This document shows, in pieces, positions 45,757 through 54,808 of a DNA stretch of 64,000 nucleotides. This DNA is from Acidobacteriota bacterium (lineage in GTDB: Bacteria > Acidobacteriota > Terriglobia > UBA7540). The stretch lies in assembly GCA_021787735.1 (NCBI GenBank), contig JAJYLL010000008.1, positions 1 through 64,000 of the forward strand, given 5' to 3'. Numbering within the stretch: the first letter of the stretch is position 1; each line of letters opens with the position of its first letter. Made by a program: the position numbers and the translations under genes. Under the pieces are notes generated by a model. The model was not told the DNA's origin, searched no databases, and saw nothing but the letters and a program-made list of their open reading frames with translations.

Positions 45757-47376
45757 TCAGGGTGCAACAGAGAGCACGGCGGCGGAAGCATTAGGCAGCG
45801 TAAAGATGTAATTGCCGTTCTCACCCGGCGCGACGCTCGTGGTACCGGGAGTGCCGATGTGCCCGTCCGTATCAAACTGCTGTCCACCGTAGCGGACATT
45901 GTCTGCCATGGAACCGAGGCTGGGCGCCTGGAGCACCAGCAGGGTGCCCGCACCGGCGTGTCCGGCAAGGTGCACTCTCACCGTGCCGGAAGCCTTCTCA
46001 TCCTTATTGATGATGAACACGTGCACCTCGCAGTCGGGGCATGCCGTGGTGGCAAATGCGGTGATGTTGGCTTTCGATTCAACGGAAGCGGGCAGCAGGT
46101 GCTCGCCGCTGGCCTTCTGGGCAAACATATACATGGCGTAGTAGAGCGGCTGCGCGACGTTGCGATAGTGCATCTCGTTGCCCGTCTTCCAACTGAAGGA
46201 CTGGACCGGATTGTAGGCGCTGCCGCCCGTACGATAGCTGAAATGGAAATTTATGTTCGAGTAGCCATCGCTGGCGATGTTAAACATGTAGTCGAGCCCC
46301 CAGACGGCAGAGGCGAAGGCGTTGCTGACTCCCGCCATGCCGCCGCACGACGCCGAGTTGGTTTCCGCCAGCGCCAGCGGCAGGTGGTTCTCGTGCGCCA
46401 CAGCCACCATCTGTCTGGAAAGATCATTGAATTCCTTCACGCGTTCCGGCGAGAGCAGTTCCGCCGCGGTCACGTTTTTCTCGCCGCAGGTAGTCGTGGT
46501 GTAGTTGTGAACGGAAGCCAGTTTCAAATCCGGGCCAATGCCTTTCAGGATGGTACCCAGGTCTTCGGCGTTGTTCCATCCGCAGCAATTGGCAGGTGCT
46601 ACAAAGTTGTACTGGCGTGCCACGGGATTGGCCCGAAAGGCTTTGATGTAAGCCGTTGCATCCTTCACGTAGTCGGCAGGCGAGTAATTTTTGGGCCGCG
46701 CCGGCGTGCGCGCAAACAGGCTGGGTTCGTTACCGATTTCGAGGCCGATAATCTCGCTGGCCGGAATCTGTTTGGCGATTCCCTCGGTCGCTTCGCGCAG
46801 GGCCCAGCGGGCGGAATTCTGTTTCAGGTTCAGGCCCAGGATCATGCGCCAGCCCGCTGCTTCCACGGCCGTCGAATAGAGCTTGAGCAGTCCGGCCGTC
46901 AGCGTCCCCTCGCACCACTTGGGATGCGGAGCCGCCTTGGGGTCCCAGCAATTGGTGTCCTGGCTGTTGCCGCCCAGGCGCAGCACGCCAGGGCCCAAGT
47001 CCTTCATCATGGTGAAAAAGCCTGTATTGGGAGCGCTGGGCTCGCCCAGCACGTAATCCAGTTTTGCATCGGCGGGCACACCACTCGGCGGCTGAATACT
47101 TCCCCGCGCCTGGGCCGTGGGTGTCGGCAGCGCCATGCCGGCGGTGGAAACTTCATTGCTGAAGCCGAGAAAATCTTTCGGGATCTCGGCACCCAACTTT
47201 TGTGTGTTGACGCTGACCGTTGCCACCGGTGGCGCCGCCGGACCAGAGCAGGACGAGAGCACCAGAAAAGTTGCAACCAACAAACCAAGACCGCAGAATG
47301 CGGCCACTGAACCGCGAAGGCACGTCCAGGTATCCAAACCAGTCCTGTCAGGACCGGACCCTTCTAAAGAGCGCAT
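45757..47376 (-). CDS. Lipoprotein glycoside hydrolase resembling GH79 (beta-glucuronidase type)
   Basis: About 539 residues. ATG 47376 is chosen because AGGAGG is eight bases upstream; the frame extends further but without support. A lipoprotein signal ends at lipobox LSSC near residue 43. The central barrel contains WRMILGLNLKQNSARWAL, IIGLEIGNEPSLFAR with a Glu in the position of the acid/base residue (NEP), and LPLALAETNSASCGG with a Glu that could be the nucleophile. The spacing is that of clan GH-A enzymes, and the WNxAED and FSNE segments resemble GH79 clade members. A C-terminal beta domain follows. The substrate is probably a glucuronide or glycosaminoglycan-like sugar (inference). 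Confidence 0.75.
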   Translation of the reverse strand: MRSLEGSGPDRTGLDTWTCLRGSVAAFCGLGLLVATFLVLSSCSGPAAPPVATVSVNTQKLGAEIPKDFLGFSNEVSTAGMALPTPTAQARGSIQPPSGVPADAKLDYVLGEPSAPNTGFFTMMKDLGPGVLRLGGNSQDTNCWDPKAAPHPKWCEGTLTAGLLKLYSTAVEAAGWRMILGLNLKQNSARWALREATEGIAKQIPASEIIGLEIGNEPSLFARTPARPKNYSPADYVKDATAYIKAFRANPVARQYNFVAPANCCGWNNAEDLGTILKGIGPDLKLASVHNYTTTTCGEKNVTAAELLSPERVKEFNDLSRQMVAVAHENHLPLALAETNSASCGGMAGVSNAFASAVWGLDYMFNIASDGYSNINFHFSYRTGGSAYNPVQSFSWKTGNEMHYRNVAQPLYYAMYMFAQKASGEHLLPASVESKANITAFATTACPDCEVHVFIINKDEKASGTVRVHLAGHAGAGTLLVLQAPSLGSMADNVRYGGQQFDTDGHIGTPGTTSVAPGENGNYIFTLPNASAAVLSVAP

Positions 47377-47592
47377 GGCAAAACCTCCTGTGAGCCAACG
47401 GGTGGGTGAACCTGCAATGGTGCGGCCACGCGACCCGACAATGGCACTTTTTACTAAAGCTTGTATCACTTTGCGCAAAGCACTTCAACCCCAAAACCGC
47501 TTGCCGGCTTGAAACGAAAACACGCCGCCACGCGACGCGGCTTAGAGGGCAAGACCACTCCTTCAGCCCTGAGAGTTGTCCGGAGGCAGATG

Positions 47593-47621
47593 TTGACATC
47601 GAACTAGTCCTTTGTCATACT
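47593..47621 (+). promoter_or_regulatory. Predicted promoter of padR-ADOP with extended -10
   Basis: TTGACA (47593-47598), 17-base spacer, CATACT (47616-47621) preceded by TGT as an extended -10. A GAACTAGTCC stretch with the ACTAGT palindrome sits in the spacer and could be the operator for PadR (inference). Confidence 0.5.
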
Positions 47622-47647
47622 CCTGTGTGCAAGCCACAGGAGAGACG

Positions 47648-47992
47648 ATGACAGAAAACAGGTCAGACATTCTTCAAGGCACCCTCGACCTCATGGTGCT
47701 GAAGACCCTCGCAGCCATGGGGCCGTTGCACGGATACGGAATCGCCCGCCGCATTGAGCAGATCAGCGAGGATGTGTTACGGATTAATCAGGGAACGATT
47801 TACGCCTCGCTGGTTCGCCTGTTGCAAAACGGCTGGATTTCCGCTGCCTGGGGGACTTCAGAAAACAATCGCAAAGCCAAGTTCTATTCCATTACCAAAG
47901 TTGGACGGAGGCAGCTCAGGCAAGAGGAGGAGAACTGGTCGCGCATGTCGGGCGTAATTGGTCGGTTGCTGCAACTCGCCGAGCGGAGATAA
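47648..47992 (+). CDS. PadR-family transcriptional regulator (acidobacterial type)
   Basis: A 114-residue winged-helix regulator. The DNA-binding domain reads DILQGTLDLMVLKTLAAMGPLHGYGIARRIEQISEDVLRINQGTIYASLVRLLQNGWISAAWG, and the wing and dimer helix follow (KAKFYSITKVGRRQLRQEEENWSRM). This is the form described for Acidobacteria, in which the gene stands before an ADOP permease. ATG 47648 has AGGAGA seven bases upstream; a start 36 bases earlier lacks support. The permease starts four bases after its stop, so it likely regulates its own operon. Confidence 0.94.
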   Translation: MTENRSDILQGTLDLMVLKTLAAMGPLHGYGIARRIEQISEDVLRINQGTIYASLVRLLQNGWISAAWGTSENNRKAKFYSITKVGRRQLRQEEENWSRMSGVIGRLLQLAERR

Positions 47993-47996
47993 AAGG

Positions 47997-50621
47997 ATGG
48001 TGAACCGGATCAGCGTCCTGGGCCATCGAATTCGTGGACGGATCTCCCGCCGCCGGCTGGACGAAGAGTTCGAGCAGGAGCTCGGTACGCACCTGGAGAT
48101 GCTGACCGAAGAGAATCTCCGTCGGGGCATGTCTCCTGATGAGGCCCGGCGCATGGCTCGGGTGCAACTGGGAGGCATGACCCAACTCCGCGAAATCCAT
48201 CGCGAAATGTGGGGCCTGCCGTGGCTCGAAGCCCTGCTTCAGGATTTACGCTACGGGATTCGTCAATTCCGACGAAATTCGGGATTCACAATTGTGGCCG
48301 TCTTGACGCTGGCGTTGGGCATCGGCGCGACGGCTGCTATTTTCACAGTATTTAACGCCGTGCTTCTCCGGCCCCTGCCCTATTCGGATCCCTCGCGGCT
48401 GGTCTATATCAGCGAGAATCTCGGGCCGAAATATGGTGTCAGCCAATACATGGGTTACAAGGAGTTTGCTGCCCTCCGGGATCAAAATCGCACTCTCAGT
48501 TCGATTGCTGGCTATATGTTTTCGTCCGCGAATTTGGCCGCGGAAGGCAAGGCTCAGCATGTCATTTACGGTCTCGCCAGCGCTTCATTTTTCTCCCTCT
48601 TGCATGTTCGTCCGTTCCTAGGTCGGCTTTTTCTTCCGCAGGAAGACCGTCGCGGGGGGCCGCTTGTCGCCATTTTGAGTCACGGTCTTTGGACGAATCG
48701 CTTTGACAGCGATCCGCACGTTGCAGGCAAGTCAATCACGCTGGACGGGAAAAGTTATGCGGTCGTGGGCGTGTTGCCTCCCGGTTTTGTAGTTCCCGAA
48801 CGATATCCGGTTGACTACCAGTTATGGGTTCCCCTTGCCACTGGTGGGGGTCCGTCGGGCTCTTTCCAGCTTGTTGAGGCGGTTGGCAGGCTCAGGCCTG
48901 GCGTAAGTCTGTCACGGGCGAACTCTGAGCTCAACACAATCTTTCAATCCACGCTTCGCAAGGGCGAAAAGTGGAGCGTGGTCCTCTCAAACTGGCAAAA
49001 TGAGATCGTCTCAAAATCACGGCGCCTCTTAATGCTGTTTATGGCTGCTGTCGGGATATTGCTCCTCATTGCCTGCGTGAATGTCGCAAATCTGATGCTC
49101 GCCCGCTCGGCTTACCGCCAAAAGGAAATGGCGGTGCGATTGGCCGTGGGTGCTGGGAAATCAAGGATCATCCGGCAACTGCTGACAGAAAGCGTGCTGC
49201 TCGCTTTCGCGGGAGGCGGCATGGGCTTAGCATTGGCAGGTTTGGGAAAGAAATTGTTGATTTTGCTCATTTCGAGAAACCTTCCCTCCCTCGAACCCAT
49301 CCGATTCGACTGGCGCGTGTTTGGGTTTGCAGCCGGCGTGACAGTCCTCACGGGGATCCTTTTTGGCATCGTCCCGGCGTTTCAGGCGTCCAAAGTGCCA
49401 CTCGACGAAACGCTTAAGGAAGCCACGCGCAACGCAAGCGAAAGGCATTCGCAAACGTCTCTACGGAGTGTGTTAGTTGTCGCCGAAACTGCCCTGGCAC
49501 TGGTACTTCTGATTGGCGCTGGATTATTCCTCAAGGGATTCCTGACCGAGCGCGGCATCAACATGGGATTCAAATCCTCCAATGTGCTGTGCGTGACGGT
49601 TGACCTCACACCCTCCCAATATCCCACTAAACCTGCCCAGTCAGCATTTTTCCAACAGGTCATTGACCGGATCAAAGGATTACCGGGTGTTCGCTCTGTT
49701 GCAGGTGATAGTTTTCCTCCATTGGGGAATCGAACAACGGGGCTGTCCACCGATCTGCACCTGGATGGGAGAGTGGCCGATATCTCCGATACCGCGTTCG
49801 ATTATGTTACTCCCGATTATTTCCGCACGATGGAGATTCCCCTTGAGCAGGGACGATTCTTTACCGATGCAGACCGCGAAGGCTCGCTGCCCGTAGCCAT
49901 TGTGAATCAGGCCTTTGCACATACCTATTGTCACGAAAAGTCGTGCCTTGGTGCGAGAATCGAGAGTTGGGTTCTGAAGAAAGAGTGGCTGACGATTGTG
50001 GGGGTCGTCGGAGATACCCGCCTCCGGCCTGAGAAGAAGCCATTCCCCGAAATTTATCTCCCGTACTTGCAAGCCGTCGGGCCTTATATGACTATCCTCA
50101 CTCGAACGGCGGGAAATCCATTGCATTGGGCATCAGCGGTGCGCGACCAGGTGTCAGCCGTCGATCAAGACCAACCGCCCTACGACATCGCAACTTTGGA
50201 CGAACTGCGGGCGAAGTTCATTGCGCCTCGTCGCGTGAACATGCTGTTACTTGGCTCATTCGCGCTCCTGGGGTTGGTTCTTGCTGGGGTGGGAATTTAT
50301 GGAGTCGTGGCCTATTCCGTGAGCCGCCGGACCCACGAAGTTGGCATTCGTATGGCGCTGGGCGCGGAGAAAGGCGATGTCCTGAGAATGGTTGTCGGAC
50401 AGGGGCTCAAACTGGCGCTGATTGGTGTGGCCATCGGCATTGCCGGGGCGCTGGCACTCACGCGGTTCTTGTCGAGCCTCCTATACGGAGTCAAGGCCAC
50501 CGACCCACTCACGTTCATCGCCGTTTCGCTCATCCTGATTGCCGTGGCGTTGCTGGCGTGCTATATCCCCGCGCGGCGCGCGGCCAAGGTCGATCCCATG
50601 GTGGCACTACGATACGAATGA
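47997..50621 (+). CDS. ADOP permease (acidobacterial duplicated orphan permease; MacB/FtsX type)
   Basis: An 874-residue membrane protein without its own ATPase. The N-terminus (residues 5-70) has the ADOP leader with RRRLDEEFEQELGTHLEMLTEENLRRGMSPDEARRMA. Then come two similar halves, each with a MacB-like periplasmic core and FtsX-type membrane helices: first AVLTLALGIGATAAIFTVFNAVLLRPLPYSDPSRLVYI and LLMLFMAAVGILLLIACVNVANLMLARSAYRQKEMAVRLAVGAG, later LRSVLVVAETALALVLLIGAGLFLKG and the C-terminal HEVGIRMALGAEKGDVLRMVVGQG. Function of ADOPs is unknown; some MacB relatives export peptides or lipoproteins. ATG 47997 has GGAGA upstream. It is co-transcribed with padR. Confidence 0.94.
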   Translation: MVNRISVLGHRIRGRISRRRLDEEFEQELGTHLEMLTEENLRRGMSPDEARRMARVQLGGMTQLREIHREMWGLPWLEALLQDLRYGIRQFRRNSGFTIVAVLTLALGIGATAAIFTVFNAVLLRPLPYSDPSRLVYISENLGPKYGVSQYMGYKEFAALRDQNRTLSSIAGYMFSSANLAAEGKAQHVIYGLASASFFSLLHVRPFLGRLFLPQEDRRGGPLVAILSHGLWTNRFDSDPHVAGKSITLDGKSYAVVGVLPPGFVVPERYPVDYQLWVPLATGGGPSGSFQLVEAVGRLRPGVSLSRANSELNTIFQSTLRKGEKWSVVLSNWQNEIVSKSRRLLMLFMAAVGILLLIACVNVANLMLARSAYRQKEMAVRLAVGAGKSRIIRQLLTESVLLAFAGGGMGLALAGLGKKLLILLISRNLPSLEPIRFDWRVFGFAAGVTVLTGILFGIVPAFQASKVPLDETLKEATRNASERHSQTSLRSVLVVAETALALVLLIGAGLFLKGFLTERGINMGFKSSNVLCVTVDLTPSQYPTKPAQSAFFQQVIDRIKGLPGVRSVAGDSFPPLGNRTTGLSTDLHLDGRVADISDTAFDYVTPDYFRTMEIPLEQGRFFTDADREGSLPVAIVNQAFAHTYCHEKSCLGARIESWVLKKEWLTIVGVVGDTRLRPEKKPFPEIYLPYLQAVGPYMTILTRTAGNPLHWASAVRDQVSAVDQDQPPYDIATLDELRAKFIAPRRVNMLLLGSFALLGLVLAGVGIYGVVAYSVSRRTHEVGIRMALGAEKGDVLRMVVGQGLKLALIGVAIGIAGALALTRFLSSLLYGVKATDPLTFIAVSLILIAVALLACYIPARRAAKVDPMVALRYE

Positions 50622-50640
50622 GACCACTCAGTCAATGAGC

Positions 50641-50664
50641 GATTGAGTGATTCGGTGATTGTAA
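50641..50664 (+). repeat. 8-bp GATTNNNN tandem repeat
   Basis: Three 8-bp units that begin with GATT lie just after the ADOP stop, first 50641-50648, then 50649-50656 and 50657-50664. Low-complexity intergenic sequence with no evident function. Confidence 0.3.
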
Positions 50665-50836
50665 AAGAGGAAATTACAAATGATTGCATCGTTGTGAGTT
50701 CTTGGTTCTGAGTTATGGGTCCTGAAATGGCAACTCTGGAATTTAAGATCGTGACACGGGACGAAGAAACCGCAGACACCACAAATTGGGCATGCACCCC
50801 AGCCCCCCTGCCATACGAAGGTGAAGTGTTTAGGGC

Positions 50837-50867
50837 AAAAAAAACGGGGCGCCTTTTTGGGCGCCCC
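50837..50867 (-). terminator. Rho-independent terminator of the small secreted protein gene
   Basis: On the minus strand a perfect 8-bp stem GGGGCGCC/GGCGCCCC with a six-base loop is followed by T8 (50844-50837). It lies 43 bases after the stop of the gene at 50910-51284. The strongest intrinsic terminator I found in the window. Confidence 0.85.
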
Positions 50868-50909
50868 AGGAGGTCCGTAGGGAGGAAGAAACAACTGAAG
50901 GAAAATGGA

Positions 50910-51284
50910 TTACCAGATTGCGCGCCACACGGATTTGGCGCCCTGTGCAACTGTGTAAGGAGTCCGCTTGGCACCGTAGTAAATCGCAGCGCCGCCGTCC
51001 TTGGCTCCGTTGGTGGTCACCTGGCCCAGGTGGACCAGAACATGCTTGACAGAATTTCCCGCGTTTTCCGTCGCCGGCATGGCGGCGGTTTGCACCTTGT
51101 TCATTGCGGCTTGCCCGCCGGCAACCGTTGCAGCGGCAGCATCCGCCGTTCCTTTCAACACCATCTTTCCGGCGTACCGGATTACTCCAGCCCTAGCCGC
51201 GGGCGCCGTCCACGCCAGCATCATGCAAGCCAGCACAACCATTCCAGCTTTAAGGCAAACACCAGAAATCCGATTCAGTGACAT
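50910..51284 (-). CDS. Small secreted Ala/Gly-rich protein of unknown function
   Basis: A 124-residue protein with a signal peptide (AGMVVLACMMLAWTAPAARA, cleavage probably after residue 31). The mature part is Ala, Gly, Val and Thr rich (GTADAAAATVAGGQAAMNKVQTAAMPATENAG) with no motif. ATG 51284 has GAGGTGA nine bases upstream and an intrinsic terminator follows the stop, so the gene is well supported as a single-gene transcript. Unknown family. Confidence 0.8.
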   Translation of the reverse strand: MSLNRISGVCLKAGMVVLACMMLAWTAPAARAGVIRYAGKMVLKGTADAAAATVAGGQAAMNKVQTAAMPATENAGNSVKHVLVHLGQVTTNGAKDGGAAIYYGAKRTPYTVAQGAKSVWRAIW

Positions 51285-51582
51285 AATTCTTTCACCTCAT
51301 CAAAGGGTTTTTAAAACAACTTCGGCGCGCGTTGCATAACTTCACTTCACGTGCCGCTAAACACACCCCCCAAAAACCCGACGCTTCTCCAACTTCAGTT
51401 ACAGCAAACTTCAAGGGGCATTCTCCATGCCCAACTCGCGGCCCGCCCGGACAACCAGGGCAAATCTGCCAGCGCCCCACTCCCCCACGCGCCGTTCAAT
51501 TTATATAGATGTTTGTAATCGCCCTGCGGTTGCCGATGTTGTCCTGATTTGAGTTCCCATCCGAGACTCAACCTTGCCACAG

Positions 51583-51599
51583 GGCGGCGTAAAGCCGCC
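51583..51599. repeat. GC-rich palindrome (GGCGGC-GTAAA-GCCGCC)
   Basis: A perfect 6-bp stem with a five-base loop. It resembles the 'GGCGTAAAGCCGCC' intergenic palindromes; similar elements are at 58604-58620 and 62459-62476. Confidence 0.45.
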
Positions 51600-51638
51600 G
51601 GTGCATCCAGACTTTAAACACTTCACAGCTCAGCCAAA

Positions 51639-51667
51639 TTGACACCCCCCTAACGCTGTGTTAGGTT
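51639..51667 (+). promoter_or_regulatory. Predicted tldD promoter with a palindrome in the spacer
   Basis: TTGACA (51639-51644), 17-base spacer and TAGGTT (51662-51667, weak). The spacer holds a perfect inverted repeat CCTAAC-GCTGT-GTTAGG (51649-51665) that could be an operator. Confidence 0.4.
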
Positions 51668-51737
51668 CAAGATTCAGGTGGCTGGCCCACGGCGAGACAC
51701 GCCTCCACGTAAAAGATCCACTCGACAGGCAAAAAAC

Positions 51738-53192
51738 ATGGCAGCAAATGACCGAATTTTCTTTGACCGTTACGGACTGTCCCAGGCCGACCTGGAACGC
51801 TATCTTGCGGAAGCGCTTTCCGACGGCGGCGACTACGCGGACCTCTATTTTGAGCACACCACGTCCACTTCCCTGCAGGTGGATGAGTCGCTGGTAAAGT
51901 CGGCGCTCGAAGGAATCTCCGTGGGTTGCGGCGTGCGCGTGCTGGCGGGAGAGCAGACCGGCTACGCCTACACGGACGACCTTTCGTCGGAAAAGATTCT
52001 GAAGGCCGCGCGCACTGCGGCGCGCATTGCGAGTGGCCCCGCCAGCGTTTCAACCGTGGGGCTTTCAAGCGTGCAGCCGCCGAGCAACCTTTATCCCGTG
52101 GTTGCGCCTTCGACCGAGCGCGCGCTCAGCGAGCGGCTCGATCTGGTGCGGCGCGCTGATATTGCCGCCCGTGCCTACGATCCGCGGATCGCGCAGGTGC
52201 GGGTGAGTTACGCCGACCAGAGCCGCCACATCATGCTGGCCGGATCTGACGGCCGCATCGTCACCGACTTCCAGCCGCTGGTCCGCTTGAGCGTTTACGT
52301 GATTGCACAGGAAGGCGACAAGCTGCGCTCCGGCTCGCATGGCGGAGGCGGGCGCGTCGGCCTGGAGTTTTTCGAAGGCGACCGCAGCCCCGAAAAGTTC
52401 GCGCAGGAAGCTTCACGGCAGGCCATCGTTCAGCTTGACGCGCGGGAAGCGCCGGCGGGGGAGATGCAGGTGGTGCTGGGGCCGGGCTGGCCGGGCATTC
52501 TGTTGCACGAAGCCGTTGGGCACGGGCTCGAGGCCGACTTCAATCGCAAGGGCATTTCGGCTTTCTCCGGGCGGATCGGGAAGAAAGTGGCGTCCGAACT
52601 ATGCACCGTGGTGGACGATGGAACCATTCCCTCGCGGCGAGGGTCGCTGAACGTGGACGATGAAGGCGAGCCCACACACAAGAACGTGCTGATCGAAAAC
52701 GGCACGCTGATGGGCTATCTACAAGACAAGATCAGCGCCGAGCAGTTGAAAACCACCCGCACCGGAAACGGCCGTCGTGAAAGCTACGAACACATCCCGA
52801 TGCCACGCATGACCAACACCTACATGCTGGCGGGCCAGGACGATCCCGACGAAATTGTTCGCTCGGTTGATCGCGGCCTCTACGCGTCGCATTTTGGCGG
52901 CGGGCAGGTAGACATCACCAACGGCAAATTCGTTTTTTCGGCTTCGGAGGCTTATCTGATCGAGGACGGCAAAATCACCGCGCCGGTGCGCGGCGCTACG
53001 CTGATCGGCGACGGGCCGACCGTACTGACCAACGTCACCGCCGTCGGCAACGATTTGCAGCTCGATCCGGGCATCGGCACCTGCGGCAAAGGCGGCCAGA
53101 GCGTCCCCGTGGGCGTGGGCATTCCGACCATCAAGATCAGCCGCCTCACCGTGGGCGGCACCGCAGGGCGCGGGATGCAATCGTTTACGTAG
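51738..53192 (+). CDS. tldD: TldD metalloprotease subunit
   Basis: TldD works with TldE/PmbA as a metalloprotease that degrades unfolded peptides and matures microcin B17 and CcdA in E. coli. The 484-residue product has the zinc motif HEAVGHGLEAD (HExxxH), the GTCGKGGQSVPVGVG block and TVGGTAGRGM at the C-terminus. ATG 51738 fits the family; the frame is open 60 bases further up without support. The partner tldE lies 227 bases downstream on the same strand. Confidence 0.93.
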   Translation: MAANDRIFFDRYGLSQADLERYLAEALSDGGDYADLYFEHTTSTSLQVDESLVKSALEGISVGCGVRVLAGEQTGYAYTDDLSSEKILKAARTAARIASGPASVSTVGLSSVQPPSNLYPVVAPSTERALSERLDLVRRADIAARAYDPRIAQVRVSYADQSRHIMLAGSDGRIVTDFQPLVRLSVYVIAQEGDKLRSGSHGGGGRVGLEFFEGDRSPEKFAQEASRQAIVQLDAREAPAGEMQVVLGPGWPGILLHEAVGHGLEADFNRKGISAFSGRIGKKVASELCTVVDDGTIPSRRGSLNVDDEGEPTHKNVLIENGTLMGYLQDKISAEQLKTTRTGNGRRESYEHIPMPRMTNTYMLAGQDDPDEIVRSVDRGLYASHFGGGQVDITNGKFVFSASEAYLIEDGKITAPVRGATLIGDGPTVLTNVTAVGNDLQLDPGIGTCGKGGQSVPVGVGIPTIKISRLTVGGTAGRGMQSFT

Positions 53193-53215
53193 CAAGGACA
53201 ATCAAAAGCCGTCTG

Positions 53216-53341
53216 ACGCCAAGGCGCAAAGGGCCGGATCGAGGATTGGACAAGTCTTCCGATTTATGACTGTGCGCGTGGCGATGATTACGGATCTTCT
53301 CCCTGGCGGTCGTTTTAGCTTCGCGCCTTAGCGCCTTTGCG
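53216..53341. repeat. Inverted pair of CGCCAAGGCGCAAAG-type elements between tldD and tldE
   Basis: The left element ACGCCAAGGCGCAAAG (53216-53231) and the right element CGCGCCTTAGCGCCTTTGCG (53322-53341) are imperfect inverted copies about 90 bases apart. Motifs of this type (AAGGCGCAAAGG) recur between genes in several phyla. Confidence 0.4.
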
Positions 53342-53419
53342 AGAGAGTGCTCTTTTTTTCACGGTGCCAGATCCGACACCGCATTAGAGATTTAGACAAA
53401 GTACCAATTTGAGAACTCT

Positions 53420-54778
53420 ATGGCAGAACTAGACATGGAACAGACTGCAAAAGACCTGGTGGACAAAGCAACTGCCGCCGGCGCCTCGGCCGCTGATGTG
53501 GTGGTGCTGGAAGGCGAAGAGTTTTCTACGACGCTGCGGCTGGGCAAGATCGAGAAGCTGAAGGAAGCGGCGTCCAAAGGGCTCGGCCTGCGCGTCTTTA
53601 TCGGCACGCGGAGCGCTTCCGCCTTTTCCAGCGATTTTTCTTCGTCGTCGCTTGAAAAGCTGGTGCAGAGGACGCTCGAAATGGCCCGCGAGACTTCCGA
53701 GGACCCGGCGAATTCCCTTCCCGATCCAGCCCTGCTGGGCCGCTACGAAGGCGACCTGCAACTCTACTGCCCCGACATCGCCGCGCTCCCCACTGAGGAG
53801 CGCATCGCCTGGGCGCGGCGCGCGGAAGAAGCGGCCATGGCCGCGGACGTGCGCATACGGAATTCCGAGGGCTCGTGGTATGAATCGAACGTGGGGACCA
53901 AGGTTTACGCAAGCTCCGCGGGATTCGTCGGCAGCTACCGAGGTTCTTACTGCTCGGTAGCGGTTTCGCCCATTGCGCAGGCCGAGCCCGGCGACAGCAT
54001 GGAACGCGACTATTGGTATTCGGTAGCTCGAAGCGTGGCGGCACTGGAACCGCCGGAAGCGGTGGGACGCAAGGCGGCGGAACGCGCCCTGCGGCGATTG
54101 GGCGCGCGCAAAGTTTCAACCCGCCAGGTGCCTGTGGTCTTTGACCCCGAAACCGCCTCATCGCTGATCGGGCACATCTTTGGAGCCGTTCGCGGCGACG
54201 CCATCTACCGCAAAGCCAGCTTCCTGACGGACAAGCTGGGCCAGAAAGTGGCAGGCGAAAACGTTACGGTGATTGACGATGGGCTGCGGCCGGGCGGGTT
54301 TGGCTCGCGGCCGTTCGACGACGAAGGCATTCCGGCATCCAACACCACAGTGATCGAGTGCGGCGTTTTGAAGAACTACCTGCTGAATTCCTATGCGGCA
54401 AACAAGCTGGGCATGAAGACCACCGGCAACGCAACGCGCGGGCTGGCTGGAGCGCCCGGCGTCGGCCCCAAAAACCTTTATCTGGAACCCGGCACGGCTT
54501 CGCCGGAAGAAATCATCCGCTCAGTCAAGGACGGCTTTTATGTGACGGAATTGATCGGGTTTGGGGTGAACGTGGTGACGGGCGACTACTCGCGCGGCGC
54601 CGCCGGACTGTGGATTGAAAACGGCGAACTGGCCTATCCCGTCCACGAAGTCACCATTGCCGGCAGCCTTCAGGACATGCTGAACCACATTGAGATGATT
54701 GGCAGCGACCTGGAATTCCGGCGCAGCGTCACTGCGCCGACGTTGCGCGTGGGCGGCCTGACCGTAGCGGGCGCGTAG
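53420..54778 (+). CDS. pmbA: TldE/PmbA metalloprotease partner
   Basis: The catalytically silent partner of TldD. The 452-residue product shows the same layout as TldD but lacks the HExxxH. Recognised segments are GKIEKLKEAASKGLGLRVFIGTRSASAFSSDF, RNSEGSWYESNVGTKVYASSAGFVGSYRGSYCSVAVSP, NATRGLAGAPGVGPKNLYLEPG and GFYVTELIGFGVNVVTGDYSRGAAGLWIENGE. The separation from tldD by 227 bases with inverted repeats suggests that the two may be transcribed separately. Confidence 0.93.
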   Translation: MAELDMEQTAKDLVDKATAAGASAADVVVLEGEEFSTTLRLGKIEKLKEAASKGLGLRVFIGTRSASAFSSDFSSSSLEKLVQRTLEMARETSEDPANSLPDPALLGRYEGDLQLYCPDIAALPTEERIAWARRAEEAAMAADVRIRNSEGSWYESNVGTKVYASSAGFVGSYRGSYCSVAVSPIAQAEPGDSMERDYWYSVARSVAALEPPEAVGRKAAERALRRLGARKVSTRQVPVVFDPETASSLIGHIFGAVRGDAIYRKASFLTDKLGQKVAGENVTVIDDGLRPGGFGSRPFDDEGIPASNTTVIECGVLKNYLLNSYAANKLGMKTTGNATRGLAGAPGVGPKNLYLEPGTASPEEIIRSVKDGFYVTELIGFGVNVVTGDYSRGAAGLWIENGELAYPVHEVTIAGSLQDMLNHIEMIGSDLEFRRSVTAPTLRVGGLTVAGA

Positions 54779-54808
54779 CAACCGCTAATCGTGGCATAAT
54801 ACACGCGT

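Larger units (their letters stand above)
51285..51737. other. 453-base region between the secreted protein gene and tldD
   Basis: No gene supported. It contains a hairpin GGCGGC/GCCGCC with a GTAAA loop (51583-51599), of the kind seen in intergenic palindromes of this phylum, a GC-rich and palindromic stretch before it, and the tldD promoter region near its right end. Short frames on the minus strand at 51292-51480 and 51395-51580 have no ribosome site or protein-like composition. Confidence 0.45.

Noticed and set aside
45646-47310. 554-codon plus-strand frame opposite the GH79-like gene
   Set aside because: The minus-strand reading has a ribosome site, lipobox and catalytic-type motifs; this frame has none.
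50715-51281. 188-codon plus-strand frame after ADOP
   Set aside because: The opposite strand carries a gene with signal peptide, ribosome site and terminator; this frame runs through the terminator hairpin.
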